Shown here: positions 38,217 to 46,030 of the stretch, in pieces | Numbering within the stretch: the first letter of the stretch is position 1 | Layout of the letters: each line of letters starts with the position of its first letter | From: Microbacterium luteolum | GTDB lineage: Bacteria; Actinomycetota; Actinomycetes; Actinomycetales; Microbacteriaceae | Assembly: GCF_039533965.1 (NCBI RefSeq) | Contig: NZ_BAAAUN010000001.1 | Location: 3,694,950-3,758,949 of the forward strand | Reading direction: 5' to 3' | DNA: 64,000 nucleotides | Position numbers and translations under genes: made by a program | Notes under the pieces: model-generated | What the model saw: the letters and a program-made list of their open reading frames with translations, nothing else | Databases searched by the model: none | What the model was told of the DNA's origin: nothing

Positions 38217-38678
38217 TCAGGCCAGGTATCGCCCCAACGCCCCCAGCAGTCCGCGCGTTCCTTCCTCGCGCCCGACGCCGTCGGCCCAGAACCGGTCGAA
38301 GAAGACGCCGTGCTCGATGTGCGTGAAGCGGGTTCCCTCATCGATCGGCTCGAACTCCAACGACGCCAAGGATGTCGACATGTGCACCCCGTCGATCCAC
38401 ATGTCGTACGTGGTGACGATGCGGACGTGCTCGACGATGTCGGTGTACGTGGCTTCGTAGCGCGACACCGGACGGTCGTGGAAGGCGCTCTCGGCGATGT
38501 CGCGCCCGCCGACGCGGAAGTCGAACGCCCACTCGCGCGCCTTCATCGACGAACCGGCACCCCACCAGCGGAGCTTCTCCTGCTCGACGGCGAAGGCGTC
38601 CCAGACGCGCTCGACGCCGGCGGGGTAGTCGCGGGTCAGGGTGAATCCGGAGCGTGCGAGTCGGCGTTCTGTCGTCAT
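38217..38678 (-). CDS. SRPBCC/AHSA1-like protein
   Basis: 153 residues with the START/Bet v1-like pattern RDYPAGVERVWDAF (about 16-29), the WWGAG turn and the closing EEGTRGLLGALGRYL helix. Members bind hydrophobic ligands. Last gene of the three-gene ArsR operon; its ATG overlaps the DHFR-like gene's stop. Confidence 0.82.
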   Translation of the reverse strand: MTTERRLARSGFTLTRDYPAGVERVWDAFAVEQEKLRWWGAGSSMKAREWAFDFRVGGRDIAESAFHDRPVSRYEATYTDIVEHVRIVTTYDMWIDGVHMSTSLASLEFEPIDEGTRFTHIEHGVFFDRFWADGVGREEGTRGLLGALGRYLA

Positions 38679-39337
38679 CGGTCGTCCCGACGCGTCAGGG
38701 TGACGTGGATCTCACCGCTCTCGGCGACCTCCGTCGTCACGGTGTGGGTGAGATCGAAGCCGCGCAGATCGTCCCACAGCCGGTTGCCCCGACCGAGGAA
38801 GATCGGCGCGACCATGAGGTGCAGGTCGTCGACCAGGCCCGCGCGCAGGAACTCCCGCGCTGTGCGGTATCCGCCGCCGATGCGCACGTCCAGACCGCCC
38901 GCGGCCTCTGTCGCCTCGGCGAGCACGTCTTCGATCGCCGCGTCGCGGAAGTGGAAGGTCGTGCCGCCGTCCATGGGGATCGACGGGCGAGGGGCGGAGT
39001 GGGTGAGGACGTACACCGGGGTGCCGAAGGGCGGGGTGTCGCCCCACCAGCCCTTCCAGTCCGGGTCGTCGGGGAAGGTGTGCAGGCCGAACATCCCCGC
39101 GCCCATGATCTCGGCACCGATGCCGTCGAAGAACGCTGCGGCGTAACGATCGTCGACGCCGGTCGTTCCGGCGCCGCTGGTGTCACCGAAGATCTTCGCG
39201 CGGAAGGTGCGGGTCGCCGCGTACGCGGCCGTGAGACGGCCCCAGTCCTCGCCCATGGGGTTCTCGGGCGTCGGCGTCGGGTCGGCGGGCGTGTAGCCGT
39301 CCAGCGATGTGAACAGAGCCATGCGAACGCGGGTCAT
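38675..39337 (-). CDS. dihydrofolate reductase family (RibD C-terminal-like) protein
   Basis: 220 residues. MALFTSLDGY (about 6-15) and VRIGGGYRTAREFLRAGLVD (about 150-169), the NADPH-binding GGG turn, mark the DHFR/RibD reductase fold. Because it sits in an operon with an ArsR regulator and an SRPBCC protein it is probably an accessory reductase, not the biosynthetic DHFR. Starts one base after the ArsR stop. Confidence 0.83.
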   Translation of the reverse strand: MTRVRMALFTSLDGYTPADPTPTPENPMGEDWGRLTAAYAATRTFRAKIFGDTSGAGTTGVDDRYAAAFFDGIGAEIMGAGMFGLHTFPDDPDWKGWWGDTPPFGTPVYVLTHSAPRPSIPMDGGTTFHFRDAAIEDVLAEATEAAGGLDVRIGGGYRTAREFLRAGLVDDLHLMVAPIFLGRGNRLWDDLRGFDLTHTVTTEVAESGEIHVTLTRRDDR

Positions 39338-39338
39338 G

Positions 39339-39677
39339 TCAGTTCTCCTTGGGAGTGGTGAGGGCGAGATGGATGCCGAGGCGGTCGGCCTGGTTCTCGG
39401 CGGGCGTGCGCTGCTCGCCGAGCCACAGGTGCAGCACGTCGAGTGCGCCCGGTCGCAGAGTCACGGTGCGGATGCGGCCGTGCTTCTCCGAGTCGACCAC
39501 TCCCGCATCTTCGAGGATGCGGAGGTGCTGCATGAGCGACGGCAACGCCATCGCGAACGGTTCCGCGAGCTCGGAGACGACCGCGGGCGACTTCGCCAGC
39601 CGTTCGACGACAGCGCGACGCGTCGGGTCCGCGAGAGCGCGGAGCACGGCGTCGACGTCATCGTGATACTTAGGCAT
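39339..39677 (-). CDS. ArsR/SmtB-family transcriptional regulator
   Basis: 112 residues with a winged helix: DPTRRAVVERLAKSPAVVSE (about 17-36) and the recognition helix ALPSLMQHLRILEDAGVV (about 44-61). No Cys-based metal site is visible, which fits the SdpR/AHSA1-linked subgroup rather than metal sensors. First gene of the operon with the DHFR-like and SRPBCC genes; TACAGT (39685-39690 on the complement) lies seven bases before its ATG. Confidence 0.87.
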   Translation of the reverse strand: MPKYHDDVDAVLRALADPTRRAVVERLAKSPAVVSELAEPFAMALPSLMQHLRILEDAGVVDSEKHGRIRTVTLRPGALDVLHLWLGEQRTPAENQADRLGIHLALTTPKEN

Positions 39678-39690
39678 TTACCTAACTGTA
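39670..39690 (-). promoter_or_regulatory. operator and -10 overlapping the ArsR start
   Basis: TTAGG (39670-39674) and CCTAA (39681-39685) form a 16-bp palindrome centred on the start codon region, directly abutting the -10 TACAGT (39690-39685). Binding here would block its own promoter. Confidence 0.6.
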
Positions 39691-39832
39691 GTCCGCGGAG
39701 TCGACGTCGGCAAGAGTCGATCTCATCGCGGATGCCGACGGCGACATGGACGCGCTGTCGATCGACGTCAGCGTCAGGGAGAGCGTTCGTCGCTCGATCC
39801 CCGTCGCCGGTCGCCGTGCCAGAAAGCTGCGG

Positions 39833-39905
39833 TGGGCCCCGTGGGGCTCGAACCCACGACCCGCGGATTAAAAGTCCGATGCTCTGCCAACTGAGCTAGA
39901 GGCCC
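39833..39905 (-). tRNA. tRNA-Lys (TTT)
   Basis: 73-base cloverleaf on the complement: acceptor GGGCCTC with GGGGCCC (two wobble-type pairs), D-arm GCTCAGTTGGCAGAGC, anticodon loop CTTTTAA giving TTT, T-arm GTGGGTTCGAGCCCCAC, discriminator A. CCA is not fully encoded. TACACT at 39915-39920 (complement) is the likely -10. Confidence 0.95.
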
Positions 39906-39930
39906 CTCGCCTCAAGTGTAGTGCGCACAG

Positions 39931-39967
39931 AAGGGGCCGCCGGTGAACACCATCACCGGCGGCCCCT
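39931..39967 (-). terminator. terminator of the fasciclin gene
   Basis: AAGGGGCCGCCGGTG (39931-39945) pairs with CACCGGCGGCCCCTT (39953-39967) around a seven-base loop, a 15-bp stem. On the minus strand it follows the fasciclin gene by about 80 bases and ends CTTCTGTG. Confidence 0.8.
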
Positions 39968-40046
39968 TCTCCTTCTCACGTTCCTCCCCCGAGACGAGAG
40001 AAGGTCGCTTGCCGGGAAATCCACACCCGGCAGGTTGTGTCCCTGA

Positions 40047-40703
40047 TTACATCGGGGGCATCAGAACCGTGTCGATGAGGTACACGGTCGCGTTGGCGGT
40101 CTGGACGCCACCGCAGATGACGGTCGAGGTTCCGTTGACCATCAGGTCGTCACCGCTGCCGGTGACCTCGAGGTCGGCGCCCTGCACGGTGGTGTGCATG
40201 CCGGCGATCTCGTCGGGCGCGATCTGGCCGGGGACCACGTGGTACGTCAGGATCGAGCTCAGCAGTGCGCTGTCGGTCTTGAGCGTCTCGATGGTGGCGG
40301 GGTCGATCTTCGCGAAGGCGTCATCCACCGGTGCGAAGACGGTGAACTCGTCTCCGTTGAGCGTGTCGACGAGGTTCACGTCCGGGTTGAGCTGACCGCT
40401 CACCGCGGCGACGAGCGTCTTGAGCAGCGGGTTGTTGGAGGCGGCCACGGCGACCGGGTCCTTCGACATGCCCTCGACCGAGCCTGCGCCGTCCGGGACG
40501 GCCTCGGCGTACGCGGAGCAGCCTGCTCCGACGAGGTTGGCGGCCGGGTCCATCGCCTCGGTCGTCGGCTCGGCGGACTCCGACGTCATCGGCTCCGACG
40601 ACTCTTCGGCGGGGGCGGTGCCGGTCGAACATGCGGAGAGCAGGAACGCTCCGGCAAGCGTCAGGGTGAGTGCTGCGGTGACCTTCTTCTTGGTGCTGAA
40701 CAT
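40047..40703 (-). CDS. fasciclin-domain lipoprotein (MPT83-like)
   Basis: 218 residues. Signal peptide with lipobox LLSAC (Cys25), a Ser/Glu/Thr-rich linker (about 26-52), then one FAS1 domain (about 55-218) with the conserved [13 protein letters not shown] (about 120-132) and [13 protein letters not shown] (about 146-158) motifs. Anchored outside the membrane, probably adhesive or structural. It is divergent from sigK-rskA, as MPT70/MPT83 are SigK targets in Mycobacterium, and has a SigK-like promoter. AAGGAG precedes the ATG. Confidence 0.92.
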   Translation of the reverse strand: MFSTKKKVTAALTLTLAGAFLLSACSTGTAPAEESSEPMTSESAEPTTEAMDPAANLVGAGCSAYAEAVPDGAGSVEGMSKDPVAVAASNNPLLKTLVAAVSGQLNPDVNLVDTLNGDEFTVFAPVDDAFAKIDPATIETLKTDSALLSSILTYHVVPGQIAPDEIAGMHTTVQGADLEVTGSGDDLMVNGTSTVICGGVQTANATVYLIDTVLMPPM

Positions 40704-40755
40704 CTCGAGCTCCTTCAGAAACTTCAGCCACGGCCTCTCCGTGGCGTCGACATCT

Positions 40756-40782
40756 GTTCGGAGCCCCGTCGGTATCGGATGG
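40756..40782 (-). promoter_or_regulatory. SigK-type promoter of the fasciclin gene
   Basis: On the minus strand CCATCC (40782-40777), 16 bases, then CGAAC (40760-40756). The mycobacterial SigK consensus is CCATCC-N16/17-CGAAT, so only the last base differs. Start of transcription would be near 40749, about 45 bases before the ATG. Confidence 0.75.
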
Positions 40783-40802
40783 GAGAAATCTCAGAATCGT
40801 TC

Positions 40803-40828
40803 GGATCCGATACCTCGATCCGCAGAAT
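40803..40828 (+). promoter_or_regulatory. degenerate SigK-type promoter of sigK
   Basis: GGATCC (40803-40808), 15 bases, AGAAT (40824-40828) on the plus strand. It shares the 10-mer ATCCGATACC with the fasciclin promoter, covering the end of the -35 and the start of the spacer. Suggests autoregulation of sigK-rskA. Confidence 0.5.
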
Positions 40829-40889
40829 CACGGGAGAAATTCCCTCACGATCGGGTGACGTCTGCACGGGAATAGGGGGGAGATGCGGC

Positions 40890-41489
40890 ATGCTGGAGGG
40901 GATGGTCATCGACGGAATGGACGTGCCCGAGGACGGGACGGCGAGAGACGCGGTCGCCGCACTCCTCGTCCGCGTCGCCGACGGGGATCAGCGTGCTTTC
41001 GCCGAGCTCTACGACACTCTCTCCTCGCGCGTGTTCGGGCTGATCCTGCGTGTGCTCGTGAACCGCTCGCAGAGTGAAGAGGTGCTGCAGGAGGTCTTTC
41101 TCGAGATCTGGCAATCCGCTTCGCGCTTCGCTCCGAACAGAGGTCAAGGACGAGCATGGGTGATGACCATCGCACATCGCCGGGCCGTGGACAGGGTGCG
41201 TGCATCCCAGTCCAGTGCGGACCGTGATGTGCGTGCGGGACTGAGGGACATCGGCGTGGCGCACGACAGTGTGGCAGAGCAGGTGGAACTCGGGATCGAC
41301 GGCGAGAAGGTCGTCGAAGCACTCACGGAGCTGCCGGACGTGCAGCGAGAAGCGCTCGTGCTCGCGTATTACGGCGGTTACAGTCAGAACGAGATTTCGG
41401 TGCTCGTGGGAGCACCATTGGGGACGATCAAGACAAGGATGCGGGACGGGCTCACCCGTCTCCGGTCAGCCATGGGGGTGACAGCATGA
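40890..41489 (+). CDS. sigK: ECF sigma factor SigK
   Basis: 199 residues: region 2 (about 38-105, with FLEIWQSASRFAPNRG as the -10-recognition part) and region 4 (about 140-195, YYGGYSQNEISVLVGAPLGT as the helix-turn-helix). ATG 40890 is chosen: GGGGGAG (40876-40882) is seven bases upstream, whereas the later ATG 40902 has its purine run directly adjacent. The following anti-sigma gene overlaps by ATGA. Assignment to SigK rests on the RskA partner and the divergent fasciclin target. Confidence 0.88.
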   Translation: MLEGMVIDGMDVPEDGTARDAVAALLVRVADGDQRAFAELYDTLSSRVFGLILRVLVNRSQSEEVLQEVFLEIWQSASRFAPNRGQGRAWVMTIAHRRAVDRVRASQSSADRDVRAGLRDIGVAHDSVAEQVELGIDGEKVVEALTELPDVQREALVLAYYGGYSQNEISVLVGAPLGTIKTRMRDGLTRLRSAMGVTA

Positions 41490-42292
41490 ACGAGCAGGAG
41501 TTCGCGGAACTCGCGGCAGGCGCCGCCCTGAACGCGTTGTCGCCCGACGACGCCCGTCGATTCGACGACGCTCTCGTCGCGCACCCCGAGTGGCGAGCCA
41601 TCGCCGAAGCGGATGCCGAGACGGCTGACCTCCTGTCCGGCTCCGTCGCGCCCGTATCCCCGCCTCCCGGCATTCGTGCCGCCCTCCTCGCCCAGATCGC
41701 GGCGACGCCCCAGAACGGCGAGCCGACGACCGGCACGGGGCCGACGAGCCCCGACGTCCTCGCCGACGAGCGACCGCGGGTGGACGAACCGTCACCGAGC
41801 GATCCTGACGAGGCTCGCGCCTCTGCACCGAAGCGCCGCTGGACCCGCACCGTGTTCGCGCTCGCCGCCTGCCTCGCCGTGCTGGTGGGTGTCGGGATCG
41901 GCGCCGTCGCGCTCAACGGCCAGCTCAACCGCCCGGCATCCGTCGTCGCACTGGAGCAGATCCAGTCGGCATCCGACGCCGAGCAGGCATCCGTGGAGCT
42001 TCCCTCCGGAGGAAAGGCGACCGCGCATTGGTCGGCGTCCGCCGGAGCAGCCGTGCTCGTCACCGACGGTGTGCCCGCCCCTGCCGACGGCAAGACCTAT
42101 GAGCTCTGGTACGTCCGCGGCGACGACGCGATCCCCGCCGGCGTGTTCGACGTCGAGGACGGTCGCGCGACCGCGGCACTCGAAGGAGACATGCACGCGG
42201 GCGATGTGATCGCGGTCACGGTCGAGCAGGCCGGGGGATCCCCCTCGGGCACGCCGACCTCCGACCCGGTCATCGTCATCCCCACGGCCTGA
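41486..42292 (+). CDS. rskA: anti-sigma-K factor RskA
   Basis: 268 residues: a cytoplasmic N-terminal anti-sigma domain (about 1-90; ELAAGAALNALSPDDARRF is the typical opening), an acidic linker, one membrane helix (about 121-142) and an extracytoplasmic RskA domain (about 150-268; YELWYVRGDD motif near 205). Releases SigK after regulated proteolysis in relatives. Coupled to sigK by ATGA. Confidence 0.9.
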   Translation: MNEQEFAELAAGAALNALSPDDARRFDDALVAHPEWRAIAEADAETADLLSGSVAPVSPPPGIRAALLAQIAATPQNGEPTTGTGPTSPDVLADERPRVDEPSPSDPDEARASAPKRRWTRTVFALAACLAVLVGVGIGAVALNGQLNRPASVVALEQIQSASDAEQASVELPSGGKATAHWSASAGAAVLVTDGVPAPADGKTYELWYVRGDDAIPAGVFDVEDGRATAALEGDMHAGDVIAVTVEQAGGSPSGTPTSDPVIVIPTA

Positions 42293-42321
42293 TCGGCTGC
42301 GATCGCGGGTAGCCTGGTTCG

Positions 42322-42951
42322 ATGCCCGAGCAGCATCACCGTCCCATCCGTCGACCGACGAGTGCCTTCGACAACATCGTCGGCGCGCACGATCCCGCCG
42401 AGGAGACGCGCGTGGCGCACGCGACGGCATCCGCTCTGCTCACGCGGGTGCGGGCCGACGAGAGCGGGGCGAGCGCCGAGCGTCTGGTCGCGTTCACGGC
42501 CGAGCACGGCATCGACGAGATCGCGGAGCTGTGGTCCAAAGCCCCCTCGCGCACGCTGCCCGGCGCTCTCTGGAGGCTGTACGTGCTGCAGCTGGCGATC
42601 CATGGCGACCCGCAGACGGCAGCGCTGCTGTACGAGCGCGGACGCGTCGAGCTGCCGTCGGCCGACGCCGTGATCGCGGGTGCTCCGGCGCCGGCGGAAC
42701 CCGACGAGCTCGTCGCGCTCATCGACACGATCCTGCGGGGGGCCTTCCGCGGGGACTTCGCGGTCGCACTCGACCGTGCCGCCGCCTTCTGCCGCGTGCA
42801 GGCGTCCGGTGCGACCCACACGGCCGACGACTACGAGCCGACCGAGCCCGCGCGGGCGAGCGAGCTGACGACGCGGGCCCTGCGCCTCAGCAGCTATGCG
42901 CAGGATCTGTCGGCCTCCGCGGTGCTCTGGCGCACGGGCTCCCTGGCCTGA
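42322..42951 (+). CDS. conserved actinobacterial protein of unknown function
   Basis: 209 residues, no signal peptide or membrane helix. The first 25 residues are His/Arg/Pro-rich and probably disordered; the rest is predicted helical, with a recurring Ala/Leu pattern (LVAFTAEHGIDEIAELW, LPGALWRLYVLQLAIHGDP). I do not recognise the family. TAGCCT (42310-42315) lies six bases before the ATG, so it is transcribed separately from rskA as a leaderless message. Confidence 0.7.
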   Translation: MPEQHHRPIRRPTSAFDNIVGAHDPAEETRVAHATASALLTRVRADESGASAERLVAFTAEHGIDEIAELWSKAPSRTLPGALWRLYVLQLAIHGDPQTAALLYERGRVELPSADAVIAGAPAPAEPDELVALIDTILRGAFRGDFAVALDRAAAFCRVQASGATHTADDYEPTEPARASELTTRALRLSSYAQDLSASAVLWRTGSLA

Positions 42952-42964
42952 CCGCGAGCCGGAC

Positions 42965-43050
42965 AGAGAAAGACCGGGCCGCAAGAACGCCTCTCGGCGG
43001 AAGGCCGCTCAAAGCGGCAAAAATTGGAGCCCGGGGTTATGCGGCCCGGC
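42965..43050 (-). ncRNA. candidate small structured RNA
   Basis: On the minus strand a perfect TATAAT (43062-43057) is followed seven bases later by a sequence that opens directly with CCGGGCCGC (43049-43041), which pairs over nine bases with GCGGCCCGG (42982-42974). Inside are the hairpins GCCGC-TTTGA-GCGGC (43018-43004) and CGCC-GAGA-GGCG (42999-42988), forming a three-way-junction-like fold with an exposed C-rich then U-rich strand (CCCCGGGCTCCAATTTTT). The closing stem is followed by TCTTTCTCT, as in a terminator. Length about 86. It matches no RNA family that I recognise. Confidence 0.55.
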
Positions 43051-43056
43051 CGTTCA

Positions 43057-43062
43057 ATTATA
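43057..43062 (-). promoter_or_regulatory. consensus -10 of the candidate small RNA
   Basis: TATAAT read on the minus strand, the only exact -10 consensus I noticed in the window. No convincing -35 is seen 16-18 bases upstream. Confidence 0.55.
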
Positions 43063-43105
43063 ACGCGAGACCTCCATGGGTATTCCCTGACCGTAGGCTC
43101 GAGTC

Positions 43106-43990
43106 ATGAACCGGCGCTTCGCACTGATGATCGATCCCGTCGCGGCCGATGAGGCCCGCCCCGACTTCGCTGACACCTTCACGGCGGTGGATGCCGCGGC
43201 TCCCGCCTTGAGCGTGGGCGAGCTGAGCACGCAGCGAGGTGACGGCGTCTTCGAGTCCATCGGCGTGATCGACGGCCATGCGCAGGAGGTGGTCCCGCAC
43301 CTGGAACGGCTCGCGCACTCGGCGCGGCTGTGCGACCTTCCGGAGCCGAATCTGCCGCAGTGGCGACAGGCGATCGACCAGGCGGCGTCGCGGTGCGGAG
43401 AGGGCGAAGCGGTGATCAAGCTCATCCTCAGCCGCGGCGTCGAGCACGGTCCGACCCCGACCGCGTGGGTTACCGCGTCTCCGGCATCCGACTTCTCGCG
43501 CGTGCGCGCCGAGGGTGTCCGCGTCGTCACGCTGGACCGGGGCTACGACCTCGGCGCCGCAGAACGTGCACCATGGCTGCTGCTCGGCGCGAAGACCCTC
43601 TCGTATGCGGTGAACATGGCGGCGCTCCGGGAGGCTCACCGCCGCGATGCGGACGATGCGATCTTCCTCTCCAGCGACGGCTTCGTGCTCGAGGCGCCGA
43701 CCGCCTCCCTCATCCTCCGCTTCGGCGACCGCTTCGTGACACCGGCGCCGAACGGCGGCATCCTGCACGGCACCACTCAGCTCAGCGTCTACGAGCACCT
43801 CGCGGCTCGCGGCTTCGAGGTCGGATACGACCGCATCCCGGCATCCGATCTTCCCCGCGCTGACGCCGCGTGGCTCGTGTCGAGCGTTCGACTCGCTGCC
43901 GCGATCACGGCCATCGACGGGGCCGCGCTGCCCGTGGACCAGGCTCTGACCGACGAGGTGAACGCCTACCTCCTGTCCCCGCGGGACTGA
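43106..43990 (+). CDS. pabC: class IV aminotransferase, aminodeoxychorismate lyase-like
   Basis: Predicted to release pyruvate from aminodeoxychorismate, giving p-aminobenzoate for folate. 294 residues, PLP fold type IV, with Lys163 in LLGAKTLSYAVNM as the Schiff-base residue, and the GFVLEAPTAS (about 193-202) and GILHGTTQ phosphate-binding motifs. A branched-chain or D-amino-acid aminotransferase is the alternative. TAGGCT (43094-43099) lies six bases before the ATG. Confidence 0.83.
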   Translation: MNRRFALMIDPVAADEARPDFADTFTAVDAAAPALSVGELSTQRGDGVFESIGVIDGHAQEVVPHLERLAHSARLCDLPEPNLPQWRQAIDQAASRCGEGEAVIKLILSRGVEHGPTPTAWVTASPASDFSRVRAEGVRVVTLDRGYDLGAAERAPWLLLGAKTLSYAVNMAALREAHRRDADDAIFLSSDGFVLEAPTASLILRFGDRFVTPAPNGGILHGTTQLSVYEHLAARGFEVGYDRIPASDLPRADAAWLVSSVRLAAAITAIDGAALPVDQALTDEVNAYLLSPRD

Positions 43991-44023
43991 CGAGGGACCT
44001 CGCACGGAGCAGTGCCGGCACAC

Positions 44024-44099
44024 CTTCGGAGATCCGTCTCGACACGCCAAGAGCGCGTGATCTCAAGCGGCGTGGCGGCGCCGGGCTCCGAAGTCGTGC
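44024..44099. repeat. palindromic intergenic repeat, copy 1
   Basis: CTTCGGAGATCCGT at 44024-44037 and CTCCGAAGTCGTGC at 44086-44099 are shared with the element at 45050-45132; the inner 8 bases (CTTCGGAG/CTCCGAAG) form the inverted ends. About 76 bases, between pabC and the 3' end of the DUF559-type gene. Confidence 0.65.
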
Positions 44100-44129
44100 A
44101 CGGAAGGCGGATGCTGACGCGGACTTCGC

Positions 44130-44975
44130 TCACGAGCGAGTCGACATCGTCGTGACGATCGCTCGTTCCACGAGGTCCCAGTCGTGGACGATCATCGCAT
44201 AGTCGAACCGCAGCGTGACGTGTCCCCAGAGCGCCGCGTTGGCGTCTCGAACGAGGTCCTTGTGCCGGAGAGCTGCGGATTCGTGGTTCGCTCGCCCGTC
44301 GGCTTCGATGATCAGCCACCCCTCGATGAGGAGGTCGACGCGGCCCGTGCCGATGATCGACGCCTGCGTGCGGATGATCCAGCCAAAGGCCCGCAATCTC
44401 AACCGCACCAACGATTCGAGCCCGCTGTCCGAGTCAGGCCGCGAGAAGTCCACCAGCTCACGGCCGCTCCGGTTCAGCCTCGCCCGCAGCGATCGAAGCC
44501 CGGACGCATCGATCAGGCCCTGTCGGCGTGCAGACTCGAGCGCGACGAAGAATCGCTCTCGCCCTCGGCACCGGAACAGCTGCAACAGCACGCGGGGAAC
44601 GGAGGGGAGACCGAACCCGGGTCGCCGCGGGGCATCGTCCCAATGCGCGACACAGGTGCACGGCTTCTCTTCGTGGCGATACTGATGGCGGTCTCCGTGC
44701 ATCCACACGTGCAGCTTCGGCACGTCGAGCACCCAGAGACCCAGGTGTCGGGCTGCGGACTCGCACCCGAGCGCGCCGCCGTGTGCGGCCGCCGACACGA
44801 CGTCAGCGCATGCGTCCGCACTGGCGTAGACACCGCGCCGCACGTGTGAGAGGCGACCGAGTCGAACCTGCCGCTCGATCTCGCTCCGCCTCATCGTCTG
44901 ACGTAGTTCGCCGTAGGTCCATACCTGGTCGCCGTCCACCGTGCACATCGATCGAGGATGCCTGGCGCGCAGCAT
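44130..44975 (-). CDS. DUF559 / AbiEi-like N-terminal domain protein
   Basis: 281 residues. The N-terminal part (YGELRQTMRRSEIERQVRLG, then LSHVRRGVYAS) is a winged-helix of the AbiEi-antitoxin type; the C-terminal third (DSGLESLVRLRLRAFGWIIR, then GRVDLLIEGWLIIEADGR) is a DUF559/Vsr-like restriction-endonuclease fold with the D-(E)xD/E-type core. Standalone proteins of this kind are frequent and often multicopy in Microbacteriaceae; function unproven, possibly DNA defence or repair. ATG 44948 (272 residues) is an alternative start. Flanked on both sides by copies of the same palindromic repeat. Confidence 0.78.
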   Translation of the reverse strand: MLRARHPRSMCTVDGDQVWTYGELRQTMRRSEIERQVRLGRLSHVRRGVYASADACADVVSAAAHGGALGCESAARHLGLWVLDVPKLHVWMHGDRHQYRHEEKPCTCVAHWDDAPRRPGFGLPSVPRVLLQLFRCRGRERFFVALESARRQGLIDASGLRSLRARLNRSGRELVDFSRPDSDSGLESLVRLRLRAFGWIIRTQASIIGTGRVDLLIEGWLIIEADGRANHESAALRHKDLVRDANAALWGHVTLRFDYAMIVHDWDLVERAIVTTMSTRS

Positions 44976-45049
44976 CCGTCTCTGCCGCCCATCCGCGATC
45001 TGCGGAGAACTTCACGTACGTCGCCGCGGTGCAGACCGAGTCATCTCGG

Positions 45050-45132
45050 GCACGACTTCGGAGATCCGTGCAGGAAACCCCGCAGAACGGATGCAGCTGC
45101 CGGGGTGTCATCTCGAAACTCCGAAGTCGTGC
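45050..45132. repeat. palindromic intergenic repeat, copy 2
   Basis: GCACGACTTCGGAG (45050-45063) and its exact complement CTCCGAAGTCGTGC (45119-45132) are 14-bp terminal inverted repeats of an 83-base element; internally ATCCGT/ACGGAT forms a second stem. Same ends as copy 1, upstream of the DUF559-type gene. Confidence 0.75.
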
Positions 45133-45169
45133 GGGGCCAGAGCGGACCACGCAGCCGAAGTGGAAACGC

Positions 45170-45201
45170 GAGGGCCCGGAGACCGAAGTCCCCGGGCCCT
45201 C
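45170..45201 (-). terminator. terminator of the pst operon
   Basis: GAGGGCCCGG (45170-45179) and CCGGGCCCTC (45192-45201) close a stem extended by GAC/GTC around a CGAA tetraloop, 20 bases past the pstB stop on the minus strand. Confidence 0.8.
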
Positions 45202-45221
45202 GTCACGGTTGACGTCTCAGC

Positions 45222-46001
45222 TCACCCGAAGCGGCCGGAGACGTAGTCCTCGGTCGCCTGCACGGTCGGGGTGGTGAAGATCGACGTGGTGTCGTCGTAC
45301 TCGATGAGCTTGCCCGGCTTGCCGGTGCCGGCGATGTTGAAGAACGCGGTCTTGTCCGAGACCCGCGAAGCCTGCTGCATGTTGTGCGTGACGATGACGA
45401 TCGTGAACTCGTTCTTCAGCTCGCCGATCAGCTCCTCGATCGCGTAGGTCGAGATCGGGTCGAGCGCCGAGCACGGCTCGTCCATCAGCAGCACCTCGGG
45501 CGACACGGCGATGGCGCGTGCGATGCACAGTCGCTGCTGCTGGCCGCCGGACAGACCGGAGCCGGGTCGGTCGAGACGGTCCTTGACCTCGTTCCAGAGG
45601 TTCGCGCCGGTGAGCGACTTCTCGACGAGCGCGTCCTGATCGCTCTTCGACATGCGGCTGTTGTTGAGCTTCACGCCAGCCAGCACGTTCTCCTTGATCG
45701 ACATCGTGGGGAACGGGTTCGGACGCTGGAAGACCATGCCGACCTGCCGGCGCACGAGCACCGGGTCGACACCGGGACCGTAGAGGTCCTTCCCGTCGAG
45801 GAGGACCTCGCCCTCGACGCGGGCGCCGGGGATGACCTCGTGCATGCGGTTGAGCGTGCGGAGGAAGGTGGACTTGCCGCAGCCGGAGGGGCCGATGAAT
45901 GCGGTCACGCTGCGGGGCTGGATGTCGAGCGACACCCCTTCGACCGCGAGGAAGCTGCTGTAGTAGACGTTGAGGTCGTTGACTTCGATGCTCTTGGACA
46001 C
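45222..46001 (-). CDS. pstB: phosphate ABC transporter ATPase PstB
   Basis: Energises high-affinity phosphate uptake. 259 residues: Walker [10 protein letters not shown] (37-45), Q-loop in [10 protein letters not shown] (about 92-101), signature LSGGQQQRL (about 149-157), Walker B VLLMDEP (about 170-176) and the H-loop in VTHNMQQ. GTG 46001 with AGGA six bases upstream; the long frame upstream is antisense-like and rejected. Last gene of pstSCAB. Confidence 0.96.
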   Translation of the reverse strand: MSKSIEVNDLNVYYSSFLAVEGVSLDIQPRSVTAFIGPSGCGKSTFLRTLNRMHEVIPGARVEGEVLLDGKDLYGPGVDPVLVRRQVGMVFQRPNPFPTMSIKENVLAGVKLNNSRMSKSDQDALVEKSLTGANLWNEVKDRLDRPGSGLSGGQQQRLCIARAIAVSPEVLLMDEPCSALDPISTYAIEELIGELKNEFTIVIVTHNMQQASRVSDKTAFFNIAGTGKPGKLIEYDDTTSIFTTPTVQATEDYVSGRFG

Positions 46002-46030
46002 GTGGGTTCCTGTTCTGAGTGGTCGGGCGC

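Noticed and set aside
42974..43049. Reading the structured region as a plus-strand riboswitch for pabC
   Set aside because: pabC has its own -10 at 43094-43099 downstream of the structure, so the fold would not be in its message; the minus-strand reading has a perfect -10 and a U-tail.
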